Below, piece by piece: positions 44,922 to 57,044 of a stretch of DNA of 64,000 nucleotides. The notes under the pieces are model-generated. The model was not told the origin of the DNA. It searched no databases and saw only the letters and a program-made list of their open reading frames with translations. A program made the position numbers and the translations under genes. The DNA comes from Conus ventricosus (Eukaryota; Mollusca; Gastropoda; Neogastropoda; Conidae), in NCBI GenBank assembly GCA_018398815.1, contig CM031611.1:45767394-45831393 (forward strand), written 5' to 3'. Position 1 is the first letter of the stretch. Every line of letters begins with the position of its first letter.

Positions 44922-47900
44922 GGTTATCTGTTTGCTTTGTTTTTGTTTCGTATATTTTTGTTCATTCCGATAGTTTTGTTTTTTAATCACAAACAGTGTT
45001 TCCTTGATACATATCGTTTCCGGTTCTTCACCACCATTTTGTAACGAGAGGAAAACGCGAGGACATTTCTATCGCATCTTCTCAAAAGCTTTTCCTAATT
45101 CTGTGTTCATTGAGCTATAAAAAAGGTTAGTATTTATCTGGTTCGTGTATTTATGTTCTAGCGTAAGATTGATTTTCTGAACATGAAACTGGTGTCTTGC
45201 AATGTTATTTAACTCGATTAGTCGCAACCCAATGGACAGGTTTGTCCCTCAAATCACACGATTTTCGGCAATTGAAATAAAATCATAAAAAGTCACCTAC
45301 TTTACCTAGGAGCATGTAACATACACCATTGGATAGAAGAAACAATTTATTTATCAAAAATGCTTTCCTCGAGTGAGGAATCCACACAGTTATGATGCAA
45401 GTATCCAAAATGATACACATTTGCAGAAAACACAACTTTTTGTGCACACTGTAATCCACTTCTTCATCCTCTCTATCCTCCCAGTCCCACACAAGTTTTA
45501 ATTTAGGTACACTTCTGAGCTCTTGACGTTACCAGAAGAGAACATCGTTTTTATGATAATTGCTTAATAACACAATAATTTTACCACAAAATGCTTGATC
45601 CCCCCCTCCCCGCCTCCTTAAGTCCAAATCTTGCCAAGTAATTACTATCGAAACAGTTGAGTTGTTGGCCTGCGCTTGTTTTTTTCCCCATACTATTAGA
45701 TTGTTCGTCTATGTATTTGTCTGACTTGATTCAAGTTTAAAAGGCTGTGCCAGTCTTGAATAAAGTTACTTGTGTTAGGTTTCCTTATGGGAGCAAACGT
45801 TACCCCACTTGTTTACTGTTTATTATTTACTGTTCCCTGCCTCATTTCATTTCCAATTTTTTAGGTTGTTTCTGGCGCACTCAAGCCTTGGAGAGCCATG
45901 CCATGATGGTTTAGGCGATTTGTATGTTTCCAGTGTATTCTACATTTTTATAATTTGTAAAGATTTCTTGTGACACTTAAAAGAAAAGCTTGTTTTTGTA
46001 GAAAGTAAAGTTCACAAAAATTTTTGCGAACAATTTCATCGCATATGTTTGTTTGAAAAAAGGTAATGTCGGGGCTTGATTACTCTTCGCTCTCAGAAAT
46101 TACAATTTCTGCCTAACGGGAGCTTCAATTTTTTACTCATTGGTCTCTTGGGGGGGTTGGCAGGTCTGGGTTTTTTTTGTTTTTTGTTTTAAATTTCCCT
46201 CTGATTTGGAGTCCACGTAATGCTGTTACCACAAACATTTTAAAAGCTCTTGTCAGAGCTGTGTTTTGCACAGTTGTTTCCAATCTATGGCTTTAATCAA
46301 CGAGCTGTAGTAATAATGCTGAGGTGTTTTCACTGAATGCTGGTCCAGGCTGTCTTCACTGTGGTATTGTCAGTACCCAAGGTAACAGCATTAGAGTGTC
46401 ACACTAAATGCAGGTATCTACTCCAAAACTTTAAAATAGTTTTCATCTCTTTTGTGTCTGTGGCTGGTACTTTAGTACTTTTGTTTTAATTACAGCTTTT
46501 TTTTTAAACAATTACTGACACTATGGTGTCACAGTGAAATGCTGTTACTTTTCTGGAACAGTAACTTCTATCGCACAAAATTTGAAGATATGAATCACTT
46601 GCTGTGTTTTGATGTCTACAGAATCGTTATCATTTGGCTCTTTTAAAATTGCTGAATATATGGCATTTATTACAAAATTTGAAACGGGCCATTTTCCGCT
46701 TTCGGGTCCCAACAGTGAACTACTTTACTTTCTTACCGGGATGACCATCTGTAAGTGTTATTTAGTTAGTTAAAAAAAAAAACATTTAAAGTAGTAGGGG
46801 CCCAGCCAAAGCAGCCCCTCTGTCATCAAATGGTACTGCACACCGATTTTGTCGTTTTCCATGCACCCTTAAGCTCTTATTCTTGCATGTTGTGTTTTGA
46901 AGGGTTTATGTCAAAATAAAGTTCATATTTCCTCTTTTGATGAGTTCATTTGAAGTATGAATGTTTTGTGACGAAATAAATATAAAGAGAGAATGAGGTG
47001 TGTGACCCGCTTACTTCCGTCGCGTGTCCGGCGCTCGCGGCCAAATTTTCGGTCAAGTCAATTTTGACCAGGGGCACTTTCTTAACAAATATTGAAGAGT
47101 ACAGAAACGCACATCCCTATATGAGGTACCAAAATAAAGGGAATTTAATGTAGAATTTTACTGTCAGAGGGGAAATTCAAAACACTGTAAAATGAAAATA
47201 CGGGACGAAGTTTTTGTAACATTTCAGGAAATTTTGACGAATTTCGGATAAAAAACCGATCACAGACCATGTTTCCCTGTACTCATAATGAAGTATAGAC
47301 CGTACCCTTTCGACTGATGTACAAGGTTTATGTATTCATTGCCTGTCCTAGTCAATTCAGTCATTCAAACGAGTGACCCGCGGACCAAATTGTGTCTGCA
47401 CGTAAACCTTCAAAACGAAAGATAAACAACATCTACTCGAACTTCGAAGAAAAGATCTCAGAATTTTTTCGCAAGGAAATGGGTAAGAATCGCAACACAT
47501 CGCACAGAATTGATGTTTTGGTGTATTGATATCATTCTTCTTTATTTGTTTTCATTTGATTAAAAGATATTTCCCAAAACGTCAGAGGGCATGTAAATGA
47601 CTCAAATACAAATTCTCTTTTTGACTCGGTTTCATTCACTTATTTTTACAAAGTGTACGTATAAATGACATTTTCATCTTAGTAATATAAGTCATCAGGG
47701 TTATGTTTTATCTTACTTTTATATTATTTTCCATTTTCACATTCGTGGTTTAGGTGAGAAAACAACAAAAAAAAGTGAACAATCGTGTTTTGCGAGGGAA
47801 AATTAAAGGGAAGTAACTAACTCAACCTGTCATCCCAAAAACACGATCGCTTCAAAGTTTTCAATATCATGATGAAAATTCTCTTAATTGCTATTGATAA

Positions 47901-48180
47901 ATGGATCATACAACGCAATTTTCTTGGTTAAGCCCGTTTATTCAAATGCAGACAAAAAGTCTCGGATCAATGAAGCTTTTTGGGTTTTTTCCAGTAGTGC
48001 TGAGTAGGCCTGAAACCCAATTTTAATTATCTGGGGAAATTATTCTCCCTGAAAAGGCATATTGAAAATGATTCTCAATGTTTACCATTACTATCAATTT
48101 TAATGTTTCAGTATTTATGTCAACAGGGATCCTCTGTTTTATGCAGTCAAATGCATTTTTAGTCTGGTGAAAATTGCACA
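44922..48180. other. AT-rich sequence without a recognised gene
   Basis: Few open frames. AATAAA-type signals on the plus strand near 46,915 and 46,974 at the end of a long AT-rich stretch could mark the 3' end of a transcript whose coding exons lie in the gap or outside the window. From 47,000 the sequence becomes GC-richer (CGCGTGTCCGGCGCTCGCGG) and then AT-rich again. Confidence 0.45.
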
Positions 48181-48194
48181 CGTGCACAAAACAC

Positions 48195-48435
48195 AACACA
48201 CACACACACACACACACACACACCACACAACACCCACACACACACACAACAGAGGCTGGCACATAAAGGCAGACACCACTGCGCAAAAAAGGATGCCATA
48301 ACATATTTACACATACACCTCTCTGTTTTCCTGCCTGAATTCGTAATATCCTATGTGAAGCGCACGCATGTGCAAGCACACACACACATACACACACACA
48401 CACACACACACCACCCACACACACACACACCCCAC
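48195..48435. repeat. two (CA)n microsatellites
   Basis: (CA)n at about 48,197-48,247 and 48,378-48,430. Confidence 0.95.
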
Positions 48436-49089
48436 TCCACATTTTTTCTTGTCTGTTTTGTTTTTTCCCTTGAGCACACAAAATATGTAAACAATTGTGT
48501 GTGTGTCTGTGTTGTGGAGGGGGAGTTTGGGAAAACTGACTCGGAGAAGTACATACATCGAAGAAGACCATTGTAAAGTTTATGAATGGAAATGTGAACT
48601 TACTTGCATAAACCATTAGTGTCAGTTTGTGAATAGAAACATCTAATTAATTGCAAAAATATTCATAATATAGGTTGCCAAGGAAATAATGTGTAACTGT
48701 TTTGCTAAAATATAATTATATGTACATGTGCTTTTTGAAAAAAAAACAGTACTGATCAGTCATGAAAATGTCCAAAGTGTGGAGCATAAAGTATTAAACA
48801 TACATGCACACTCATTCAGTGTTATTTGCAATAAATTTATTTCAGCTTAAAGAAATTAAATGCAAATTTACTTGCATGCACAAAGAACTTATGTACGCTT
48901 AGTTTGATGTGTACTTACTCTGTTGAAACACAAATGCTTAAATCAGTTGTACTAAATACAGCTAGTGTTTCTATATGCTGAAATGTCATTAGACTTAAAA
49001 TATGCCTTTTTTCCTGCTGCCTTTTTGCGATGGTCCAGTGTTCACTAGACTACGATCTGTTTTCCTTGCTTCCGGCAGAAAAAAAGAGC

Positions 49090-50020
49090 AGTATGGCTCG
49101 AAGAATTTAGATCAATGAAATAGTGAGGCAGATGCAAGTTCACAGGGGACCATGTGCACTGCAGCTGATGTCAACCGTTTGTGCTCAGTATCGCACACGC
49201 AAAGGTGGGCTGCAGCACTAAGAGCTGACATTCAGTCCACAGGTGGTTCTTGGAAAAAAATCTCCACTCCTGTGATTGGGGGGTACAGACCAGGTGGTGG
49301 GGTGCAGACTCAAAGCTTTTTAGCAGAAAATTCTGGCATATACCTCCAATCCTACTTCTAGCTGCAGTCCTGCTAGTGGCTGACACCCTGAAAATTGACG
49401 ACCCGCTGTTCCTCCTGCAGATGATTGTGTACCTCCTGCTGCTGCAGCCAACTTCCAACCTGCTACAGCTGTTGAAGTAAATCAGCCGCACCAAATTCTC
49501 CAAATCCTCCAGATCTTGCTCTGCTCCCGTCCCCCCCCAAAGGAAACGCTGGTCGTCATTGTGGCCATGGTCCTGCTCCACCATCCTCAAAGAACCCCGG
49601 AGCCTTCGGGTGCTGCTCAACGCCCGTCTTCTGAATCTTTCAACTGTGCAAATTCCCATGGTGATGGACCCCCAGTCATCTTTCACAAGTACCCGTTTGG
49701 CAAGTTGGGAGATTTGGTTGCTGTCCATTACAATGACGATTCTACATCGGTGGGAAATTGTTGAAGTCATCTCTCCAGAAGGGGTAAAATCAAGTCATGG
49801 AGAAGTGCAGCATTAGGAAGACAGCCCGTTGCTTGGCCCCAAAATTGCAGACAAAAGGAAGGTCCATAGAAACTTTGTGTTTGCTGTGGGAAGGACATCA
49901 GCATTGCTCCCATTCATCTTCAGGCAGAACATAGACGTTGAAACCATGGATTTGCTCATGAAGAAGCTATGGTTCAAAGCTTTTTTGGTAGACATTTTTG
50001 TGCTTTGTCACACCTGAAAC
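49090..50020 (+). pseudogene. unassigned coding-like segment
   Basis: Overlapping open frames on the plus strand (49,152-49,480, 49,516-49,816, 49,829-50,017) with GC content well above the surroundings. A Pro/Gln/Ser-rich part leads into GKLGDLVAVHYNDD (about 49,700-49,740), then KIADKRKVHRNFVFAVGR (49,838-49,893). The GDxVAVxYxDD pattern resembles a small beta-rich domain found at the C-terminus of some transposon-associated proteins, but I cannot name it. Frame changes suggest a pseudogene or several exons. Confidence 0.4.
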
Positions 50021-50029
50021 CTACCTCAG

Positions 50030-51600
50030 AGGGGCAAAGACATCAGAAAGTGTACTGTATAGCCTCTGTTATTCAAAGTCACCAATTATGTACCTTCAAT
50101 AGCTGAGGCGTGACATTTCTTCTGTTTTATAATTTTTTCTCTTCAGATAATGGCAAGAAGCTGTACTGAAATTGACTTCAGTGCACTTCAAAAAGTAAAT
50201 GCAACCATAGGCACTAGTGTTTTATGTAAAAAATCCCATGTTACGGTCATTTTTTTCCCAAAAATTTTTTTCTAACTGAAAATATGAAAAATTTAAATAA
50301 AATATTTTGAAACAGGGAAATCTGGTAAATATTACATGATCTGACATGTTAAAAAACTGGTTTTTTTTCTTATTACTGATTTTATGAAAGGAAACACATC
50401 TCCAAATAGAAAAACACTAAGTTTTAGACAACTTCCTATTGATTCTGTCTTCAGAACTTGCACATGCTTGACATTACGGGATTTCAGGTCATCTGACGGC
50501 CATTTTGAAACGGTTAAAAACTGGTAATATTTGGAGAAAAAAAAAAGTAATTTCATGTACTTATTGGAATCATCAACATACATCACAGTACCAAATTTTG
50601 AGGCAATATCTGGAGTGGTTTAAAAGTTATGACAGTTTATTGTATATTTGTTGTTAATATGGTCCGTCGCTGCACTTTTGCACATTTTTAGCAAAGTAAG
50701 CCTCCATATTTTATAATTTTGAACTCCTATGTGCCTACAAAAAAAAGGACTTACACTTTCATGTTTAGTACACTGGAACAATGAAAGAAAATATGAGCCT
50801 CAAATGTTTTTGTTAAAATTACAGAGCCTCAAAAATGGGTTTGAATGTGCAAATGTGACATTTTTTCAAACATGAAAATAGTCATTTTTGGCTTGTCGCT
50901 GAAGATAAGCTATGTCTCCTATTGGTATGTGTATTTGTTTTACTGTAAGTACATGTTGAGGTCTGCAAGTTTATTAAAAAATCAGCAGTGTGTTTTGTGT
51001 TGTTTGGCTGCTCCAGGTCTTGAAAATTGCTCCAAATCGCCATTTTGACTAACATTTTGGAGTGTCAAATTTTTTAAATTTACAATATTCTCTGGAATAA
51101 ATAAGGTGAACAGTAATTTTTGTTTTTTTTTTTGTTTCTTTTGAAAATGTCTATTAGAAAAAGACAAAAATAACATTTATATACAGCAAGAATATTTTTG
51201 GCTGCCCCTACCTACTAAAAGAAAAAGAAAGTTACTGTTAGTAGAATAGAAAGGTCATGAAACTTTCAAACTGTGTAGAAAAATAGAGTTATTGGGGGGG
51301 AAAATATTAAACTTCCTACTTCATCTTTCATCTTCAAGAACAGGTTTAAAAATATCTTCTTTTTTTTCCAAAACCAAAATTTACATGGCAGATGTACAGT
51401 AATTTTATTGTATCCAGGGAAGCACAATGTTTTAAAATCATCTTTTCACTCAAAATAAATCAAGAAATGTCTATATTTTTTATGCATTTTTAGCCTATAG
51501 AGTACTTTATGATCTTCTGATATTGACACCAACACAAATGAAAAAAAACTACTATACCATTACACTATGTTCACACTGGCTTGCTTGCAATTACTATAAG
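50030..51600. other. AT-rich sequence, nothing recognised
   Basis: No supported gene or repeat family; from about 51,100 onward the sequence recurs after the second gap. Confidence 0.6.
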
Positions 51601-51629
51601 CAAATAATTTTGGAAAATTTGAAAATGAA

Positions 51630-52176
51630 AGCATGTTTGTCACACAAGATGGTCAGGGTGAAGAGGTGGAAGAAAAGGCTTTCCCACCTTCATCATGGTC
51701 TTGCTGTTTAGCGGCGCTTCAGATGGTCACTTTTGTCCACCCAAGCCATGCTCTGAATGTTGTCCTGGACAACGAGGGGTTTTCTGAACTGCCCACAGGT
51801 TATGGGCACATCTGTCATGGTGTGGGGGTTGACCTTGGTGGTGATGATATGGACTGGCTTACTATCCATCCGCTGCAGAACAGCAGCAGCACCTGACACA
51901 CCAGCACAATAAATCATTATCTATCTAAAATGCTTTTCTTTATATTTTACTCACCCATGCTGTCCCATGAAAATATAAAAACATGTCAATATGCTATGAT
52001 TATGATTGTCAATACTTTCAGTTTCATACATGTGTGTGTGTGTGTGTACACAGATACATGTGTTAGTGAAAAAATAAAAAAAACATAAACAGTAACAGGA
52101 TGAAAGCATCATAAAATGTACACACACCTTGCTGGAAAGCCTGGACTTGACCACTTAGTGACAGATGATGCGTTTT
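51630..52176 (-). pseudogene. piggyBac-like transposase remnant with an apparent intron
   Basis: Minus-strand reading over 51,630-51,892 contains DSKPVHIITTK, GQFRKPLVV and MAWVDKSDHLKRR, followed by a shifted frame with LFFHLFTLTILC. This order (DKR/DKK plus Ser/Thr block, KP-V, VDxxDxL, then FFHL) is the C-terminal part of piggyBac/DDE_Tnp_1_7 transposases. A consensus donor CAAG|GTGTGT (52,127/52,128) and acceptor TGTGTCAG|GT (51,892/51,893) join GQVQAFQQ in phase with the next exon, predicting a 235-bp intron. The upstream exon edge falls after a polypyrimidine/poly-C tract. The N-terminal half and the first catalytic Asp residues were not found. Confidence 0.6.
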
Positions 52177-52193
52177 CAGCTGAAAAAACTGGA

Positions 52194-52215
52194 GGGGGGG
52201 GGGGGGGGGGGGGGG
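52194..52215. repeat. 22-G run
   Basis: Homopolymer; the second assembly copy of this locus has 46 G at 58,556-58,601. Confidence 0.95.
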
Positions 52216-53001
52216 TGGCATTCTTGTGATGTGAGTAAGCCATGTTCACCAGGTGAAAGGTGGCAAAGCAGAAACAAATCGAAAGTCTTGATGCCAGTTC
52301 TGTATCATGAACTGCACAAACTCTTCCTCTGTCATGTCTGGCACATGCTCACCTCTCTGCTCGGCTGTGCTGTGCAGTCGTTATCACCACCACCCTCTTA
52401 CCCAGTCACTCACCTCAGCTATCAGTGCTGCCAGTTTAGTTCAGAATCTGAACGTCCTCACCTCCACTTTCAATAAAAATCCTCATTACTGTTGTCAAAG
52501 TCTTCCTCAGCGACAGTATGTGAATCTACTGTCTGAGGCAAGTCTAACACGTTAAGAGTGTGGAACACTGTAACGACTTTTGCTGTCGAGTAACACTGAG
52601 CAGATATACTATTGTTGACATGCATTGAACACATGGACAGTGTCTTGCATTATATTGCAAAAACACCATGTGGCTTGCTCACTCAGTGAAAATGTATGTG
52701 CAACCATTGGTTGCTTTCGAAAAGGGTAAGGTCAATGAATATTCTAATTAGACTAACACGTCATCTGCAAGGTGGGTGCCAGCCCAAAAATTCAAATCGT
52801 ACAAAAGCCCTGACCTTTGTCTGGAGGGGGGGGGGGGCTTCATCCCAAGAGAGTTAAGGACAAGATACACTTGCAGACTGAACTCTGCATATTTCATGGC
52901 AGTTGTTGTCGTTGGCAAGAGTGTGTGGTTCTATGTGTGGGCTGTTTTTAGTCACTCTCTCAGCTCTGGTTCTGCGTGAACATCCCAGTTCTTTGTGTGG
53001 T

Positions 53002-53164
53002 GCTCCCCTGAAGTGGGAATGTGGCTGCCCACGTGGTGGGGTAAACGAAAGCAGTCACACGCATAATGTTCTCATCCCCAGCTGATGCATTTGTACCATA
53101 GTGTTCAAGTACTTCGGCTGTTCAGATGATCCCTGGAGTCTCTTAGCCAGGGTACAGCAACAAC
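53002..53164 (+). mobile_element. SINE-like element, copy 3 (5'-truncated)
   Basis: Plus-strand match to the 3' half of the SINE at 4,154-4,467: GAATGTGGCTGCCCACG, CCCCAGCTGATGCATTTG, GATCCCTGGAGTCTCTTAGC and a short CAACAAC tail. 5' truncation is typical of LINE-mediated retroposition. Confidence 0.85.
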
Positions 53165-53761
53165 TGTGTGGTGTTGGTCAGCCAATGGTGGGCATCGGTT
53201 TCCTTTGCCTCTTCCCCCCTCAAAGGCCTGTCTTCAGTGCCACCAGGTGGCCTTCTTCATGCTCAGGTGGCAATCGTCCTGTGCCATGTTGGGCCAGCTC
53301 AAAGAGGGAGCAGGACGAAACTTGCTGGAGCGCTGCATGAATCTGTTCTATGGTCCACACAGACTGCGGCTGAGCAGCCAGTATTGTAGCCCAACCCCTA
53401 GAGGGGCGCACCCATGCCCACACCTCAAAAGCATGGTATCCCAGGCCACGGTAATTGTAGTTAGGCAGCACTCCATCACCGATTGCCCCACATCTCTAGG
53501 AGCTATCCCCAGGCGACACGGGCTAGACCCACCATCACCCTTACGGCTGGGTTTGCTCTCCCTTGGTGTTCGCTGCTATGTCATCTCGCAGGAAATTCCA
53601 CTCTTTTCCCTGTATCCCTTCCTTTTTTAAGGGTTTGTGCTGTTATGATTCTCTTCTTCCACTGCTGGCTTCTTTCAAAAACTTGGAATGGGAGTTGCCA
53701 AGTTTTGTCCTTGGTTTGACCCCTGTTAGCCTGACCTCATGTCCAGATCCAGTGTCTGAGT

Positions 53762-54034
53762 TTGTCTGGCCATCCTAGAATTGTGTGCTTACATGAGAGT
53801 GTGCTGTGCACAAATTCCAGTGTTTTCTGTGGGAGTGGAGGGCGATGCATGTCGTTTCCTTTTTGTGCCGATTCCAAGTCAGGCTGGCAGTGCAGGCAGT
53901 GCTTTTCTCCAGTTGCATTGGAGTTTTGCGTTTTGTACTGCCCAGAATGTGGACAGGATGTGGACAGATTCCAAGAGATTGACTTGGAAGAAATCAGTCG
54001 GTGCTCAACCTCATGGCAGCAGCAACCTTGGTGA
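53762..54034 (+). CDS. small zinc-ribbon-like ORF, unknown function
   Basis: A 90-codon open frame with two cysteine pairs, CRQC and CPEC, 15 residues between them, plus extra Cys residues upstream (SVFCGSGGRC, FCADS) and an acidic end (DVDRFQEIDLEEISR). The pairs have the spacing of a treble-clef or zinc-ribbon fold. The frame also survives in the error-prone second copy (60,113-60,370), with small changes. I do not recognise the family. It could be an exon of a larger gene or part of a transposon, since a SINE and a transposase lie just upstream. Confidence 0.4.
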   Translation: MSGHPRIVCLHESVLCTNSSVFCGSGGRCMSFPFCADSKSGWQCRQCFSPVALEFCVLYCPECGQDVDRFQEIDLEEISRCSTSWQQQPW

Positions 54035-54919
54035 GGCTGTGCTGTTTACTGTGCTGCACACGTAATACTGTTAAACGCTTGGGGCTCTCAAGCACAACTT
54101 TGCGCAGGTGACGCCAGTGATTCAGAACGAACTGATGAGATGAGTGTTGAGTGTTTCTCAAGTGCATAAGTTGAGGGAAAACAGGAAGGAAATGAATTGA
54201 AATGCATCTGGTACAGCGTCATGGAAAATGTACATGTCCTGAGAAGGAGTAATGACTGTCTGCATCATTTAGTTAACTTTTGATGCTAGATTATTAGTAA
54301 ATGTTTAAAATACTGCCATGATTACAGAATGATGAAAAGCTATTTAGTCATGGATGTGCAAGACCTGAAAAAGAGTGGAAGAGTTGCTTTATGTCAAGTC
54401 ATGGGTCTGCCATATAACAGTAAATGAGTAATCAGCTAATTTGTAGGAGAGAGAGAGGAATAAAAACCATAAAATACTTAGGGAAGAGAGAGAGGGAGAG
54501 AGAGAGAGGGAATTTTTATCTTCAAATATGATAACCAAATGTAAAATGACTCGGAAATTTCAGGGAGTAGCTGGAAAAACTTGGCAGCAGTGGAGTGATG
54601 CATAAACTTGATTGCCAGAATTTCGAGTTTGCTGGTGTTTGTTAATGCGTGCTTTTATGGTATGGGTCTGTCCTTTTGCTACAGTCCAGTATACGATGAG
54701 TTGTGATCATCAACAATACTACTAAGCTTAAGAGGCCACCATCACAACTTATAACTGAATGAAATAAAGAAAGATCGTCAAGATCAAATTATCCTGAAAT
54801 TTATTTTGTTTTAATTACACATACTATACCGTGGCTCACTAATGCAATAAGCGGCAGCAATTTGCTATCCCTGCCTCGTATACAATAAAGTCCGTACGGA
54901 CAACAAAACCCTTGAAAGG

Positions 54920-54980
54920 GCCTTGTGCCTTGCGCATGCTCAGAACCATCCTCTTTTCTCGGCAGCCATTTTCCCGTTAA
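54920..54980 (+). promoter_or_regulatory. candidate TATA-less promoter
   Basis: TTGCGCATGCTCAGA (NRF1-like GCGCATGC core) is followed within 30 bp by CTCTTTTCTC, a pyrimidine initiator-like run, and GCAGCCATTTTC, which resembles a YY1 site. GC-rich relative to both sides, 80-100 bp before a long plus-strand reading frame. A 12-bp palindrome GTCCGTACGGAC lies just upstream (54,890-54,901). Motif reading only. Confidence 0.4.
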
Positions 54981-55251
54981 GCCGCGTGTACACGAGCAGC
55001 TAAGTATTTTTTTACTTTTCTCGCAATCGATCGATTGTTGTTGCTGTTCTTTGGTGTCCTTGCTTATGTTTTCACTTAAGGGAGAAACGTACGTGAAGCG
55101 ATTGGGTGGTAAGGCGAGAGTGAAGAAGATTTCGTCTTTCGATTCCTGCATCTCGCCAGCAGGTTCTTTGTCTATAGCCGCGCCAAAACCTCCTCTCCCC
55201 TTCAGCGTCACTTTCTCTCTATTCTTCTTCTCCCAAGGGTTCACTTCAACT

Positions 55252-55430
55252 CAGCTGCGGTTCTGTTGTTGTGACAGCGAGCTCTTTCTCGCAACCCACA
55301 ATTTGTGACGATGATCGGCTCAGCTGCGGTTCTGTCGATCCCGTCCCTTTGTCCCCTCACGGCGAGCGACTCAGCTGCGGTTCTGTCGTTCCCGTGACTG
55401 CATCTTGTGTTCAGTTCAGCTGCGGTTCTA
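55252..55430 (+). repeat. four CAGCTGCGGTTCT repeats
   Basis: CAGCTGCGGTTCT starts at 55,252, 55,321, 55,372 and 55,417 (spacings 69, 51, 45), three of them followed by GT. In one frame each encodes Ser-Cys-Gly-Ser. The intervening sequences differ. Confidence 0.9.
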
Positions 55431-55532
55431 CTGCACACAGTTCGGTTTCCATGGCAGAACCGAAGATGCATGAGCCCCCAACAACGGAGGCTCCGGGATG
55501 GGGCACTGAGGCAGACTTCTCGTCTACCTCTC

Positions 55533-55538
55533 CCTCTC
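55533..55538. repeat. left TSD of the 1.5 kb transposon
   Basis: CCTCTC, repeated at 57,039-57,044. Confidence 0.75.
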
Positions 55539-56549
55539 CAGGGTTCGTACAGAGTCCTGGAAGTCTGGAAAAAGTATGGAAAAATGAAAAAAAACCATTT
55601 CCAGGGCTGGAAAATTCTTGGAATTTTGTAATTTGTGGCCATGGGTCTGGAAAAGTCCTGGAATTTTGTAAAAGATGTGCAAACTTTTTCATGATGTCGA
55701 ATTTTGCTTTGAAGTTTCTTTACAAAAACATTGAAATGGAATAAAAACAGAAATTAAATCACGCACAATGATCGCAGTTTTCAGATTTCCTCTGGCCGGA
55801 GGTTTAGCAGACGATTACCAAGGGAGGTAATTTGTAACTTCCTCAATTTTGATCAAATTACCTTCCTTGGTATTAACGCTCGCGACGTTTGTAAACTTTT
55901 TTTTAACTAGTTTTATTTTTAAATACTTTTTTTTCCTCCAACCAGTCTCTTACACACCATGCATAGTCGTATGTTCTCTTACAAATGGACATATTTTTGC
56001 TGATTTTAGTGTTTTGGCATTTAATACAGAGAGTCTGAGTTTGTTAATGTTCTAATGTGTGTGTACTGGCACACTCACTCTGATAAAAACTGGAAAAAAA
56101 GAAATGGCAATTTGACTTTTCTCTGTTTAGGTTTGATGAAAAAATTATTGAAAACAAAGTTTTTTGTTTTTGTTTTCTTTGTACAAAAAAAAATTGTAAG
56201 TAATTTTTTTTTTCATCACCTTAACACAGAAAAATCAAACTGCCGTTTCTGTTTTCAATTTTTACTCCTTGAATTTTGTTCTTGGAAGTCTGTAGGAACC
56301 CTGTACATACACACACACACACACACCACACACACACCACACACACACACACATTGCTGTCTCTAACGCACTTGCTCTCTCTCTATCTTATCCAAAAAAT
56401 TATGTCAAAATTTAAATACGGAATTGAATAGAGAGCACATTGGCTTGTAAGTACTCAGCCATGTTGAACATCCAAATTAAAATGAAAGGACAGTTAGAGG
56501 CCGCGAGGCCTAGTGTCCTAATTACCTGACCTGACCTGACCTGACCATA

Positions 56550-56620
<71 letters not shown>

Positions 56621-56741
56621 CCACAAACACACACACACACACACTGTCTGTCTGTCACACACCTACACCCACACATGCGCGCACGCACTCACACTTTCAC
56701 ACACACCGTCTCTTTCTTTCTCACATACATAGACACATACA

Positions 56742-56791
<50 letters not shown>

Positions 56792-57038
56792 GTCTCCATG
56801 TCTCTGACTTTTTCACGCATGTGCGCGCACGCGCGCACACACACACACACTAATTTTTTGGTAAGTATTGAATGCCCTGCTATCATTAAAGCAGTTCTTT
56901 TCTGGTGTGTTTAGCATGGTAACACATACAGAGGTGCACGCACACACACATTCTGGGGTCTGGAAAAATTATGAAAAGCCCTGGAAAAAGTCTGGAAAAA
57001 GTATGGAATTTTGTTTGGTCACATCTGTATGAACCCTG
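55539..57038. mobile_element. non-autonomous DNA transposon, 1.5 kb
   Basis: Ends are CAGGGTTCGTACAGA and, inverted, CAGGGTTCATACAGA (14 of 15 matching), flanked by CCTCTC on both sides. Just inside both ends lie direct subterminal repeats TCTGGAAAAAGTATGGA and GTCCTGGAATTTTGT. The interior is non-coding: AT-rich DNA, (CA)n at 56,308-56,354 and 56,560-56,645, (ACCTG)n-type repeats at 56,524-56,545, (CT)n at 56,743-56,785. No transposase, so it is mobilised in trans. Superfamily not assigned. Confidence 0.82.
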
Positions 57039-57044
57039 CCTCTC
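57039..57044. repeat. right TSD of the 1.5 kb transposon
   Basis: CCTCTC directly after the terminal CCCTG. Confidence 0.75.

Noticed and set aside
49171..49770. Minus-strand 199-codon open frame
   Set aside because: The opposite strand carries more protein-like blocks and the minus frame shows no domain; both remain uncertain.
54801..55244. Minus-strand 147-codon open frame
   Set aside because: Overlaps the plus-strand promoter-like segment and frame, has no domain, and is kept open by composition; the plus-strand reading fits the surrounding evidence better.
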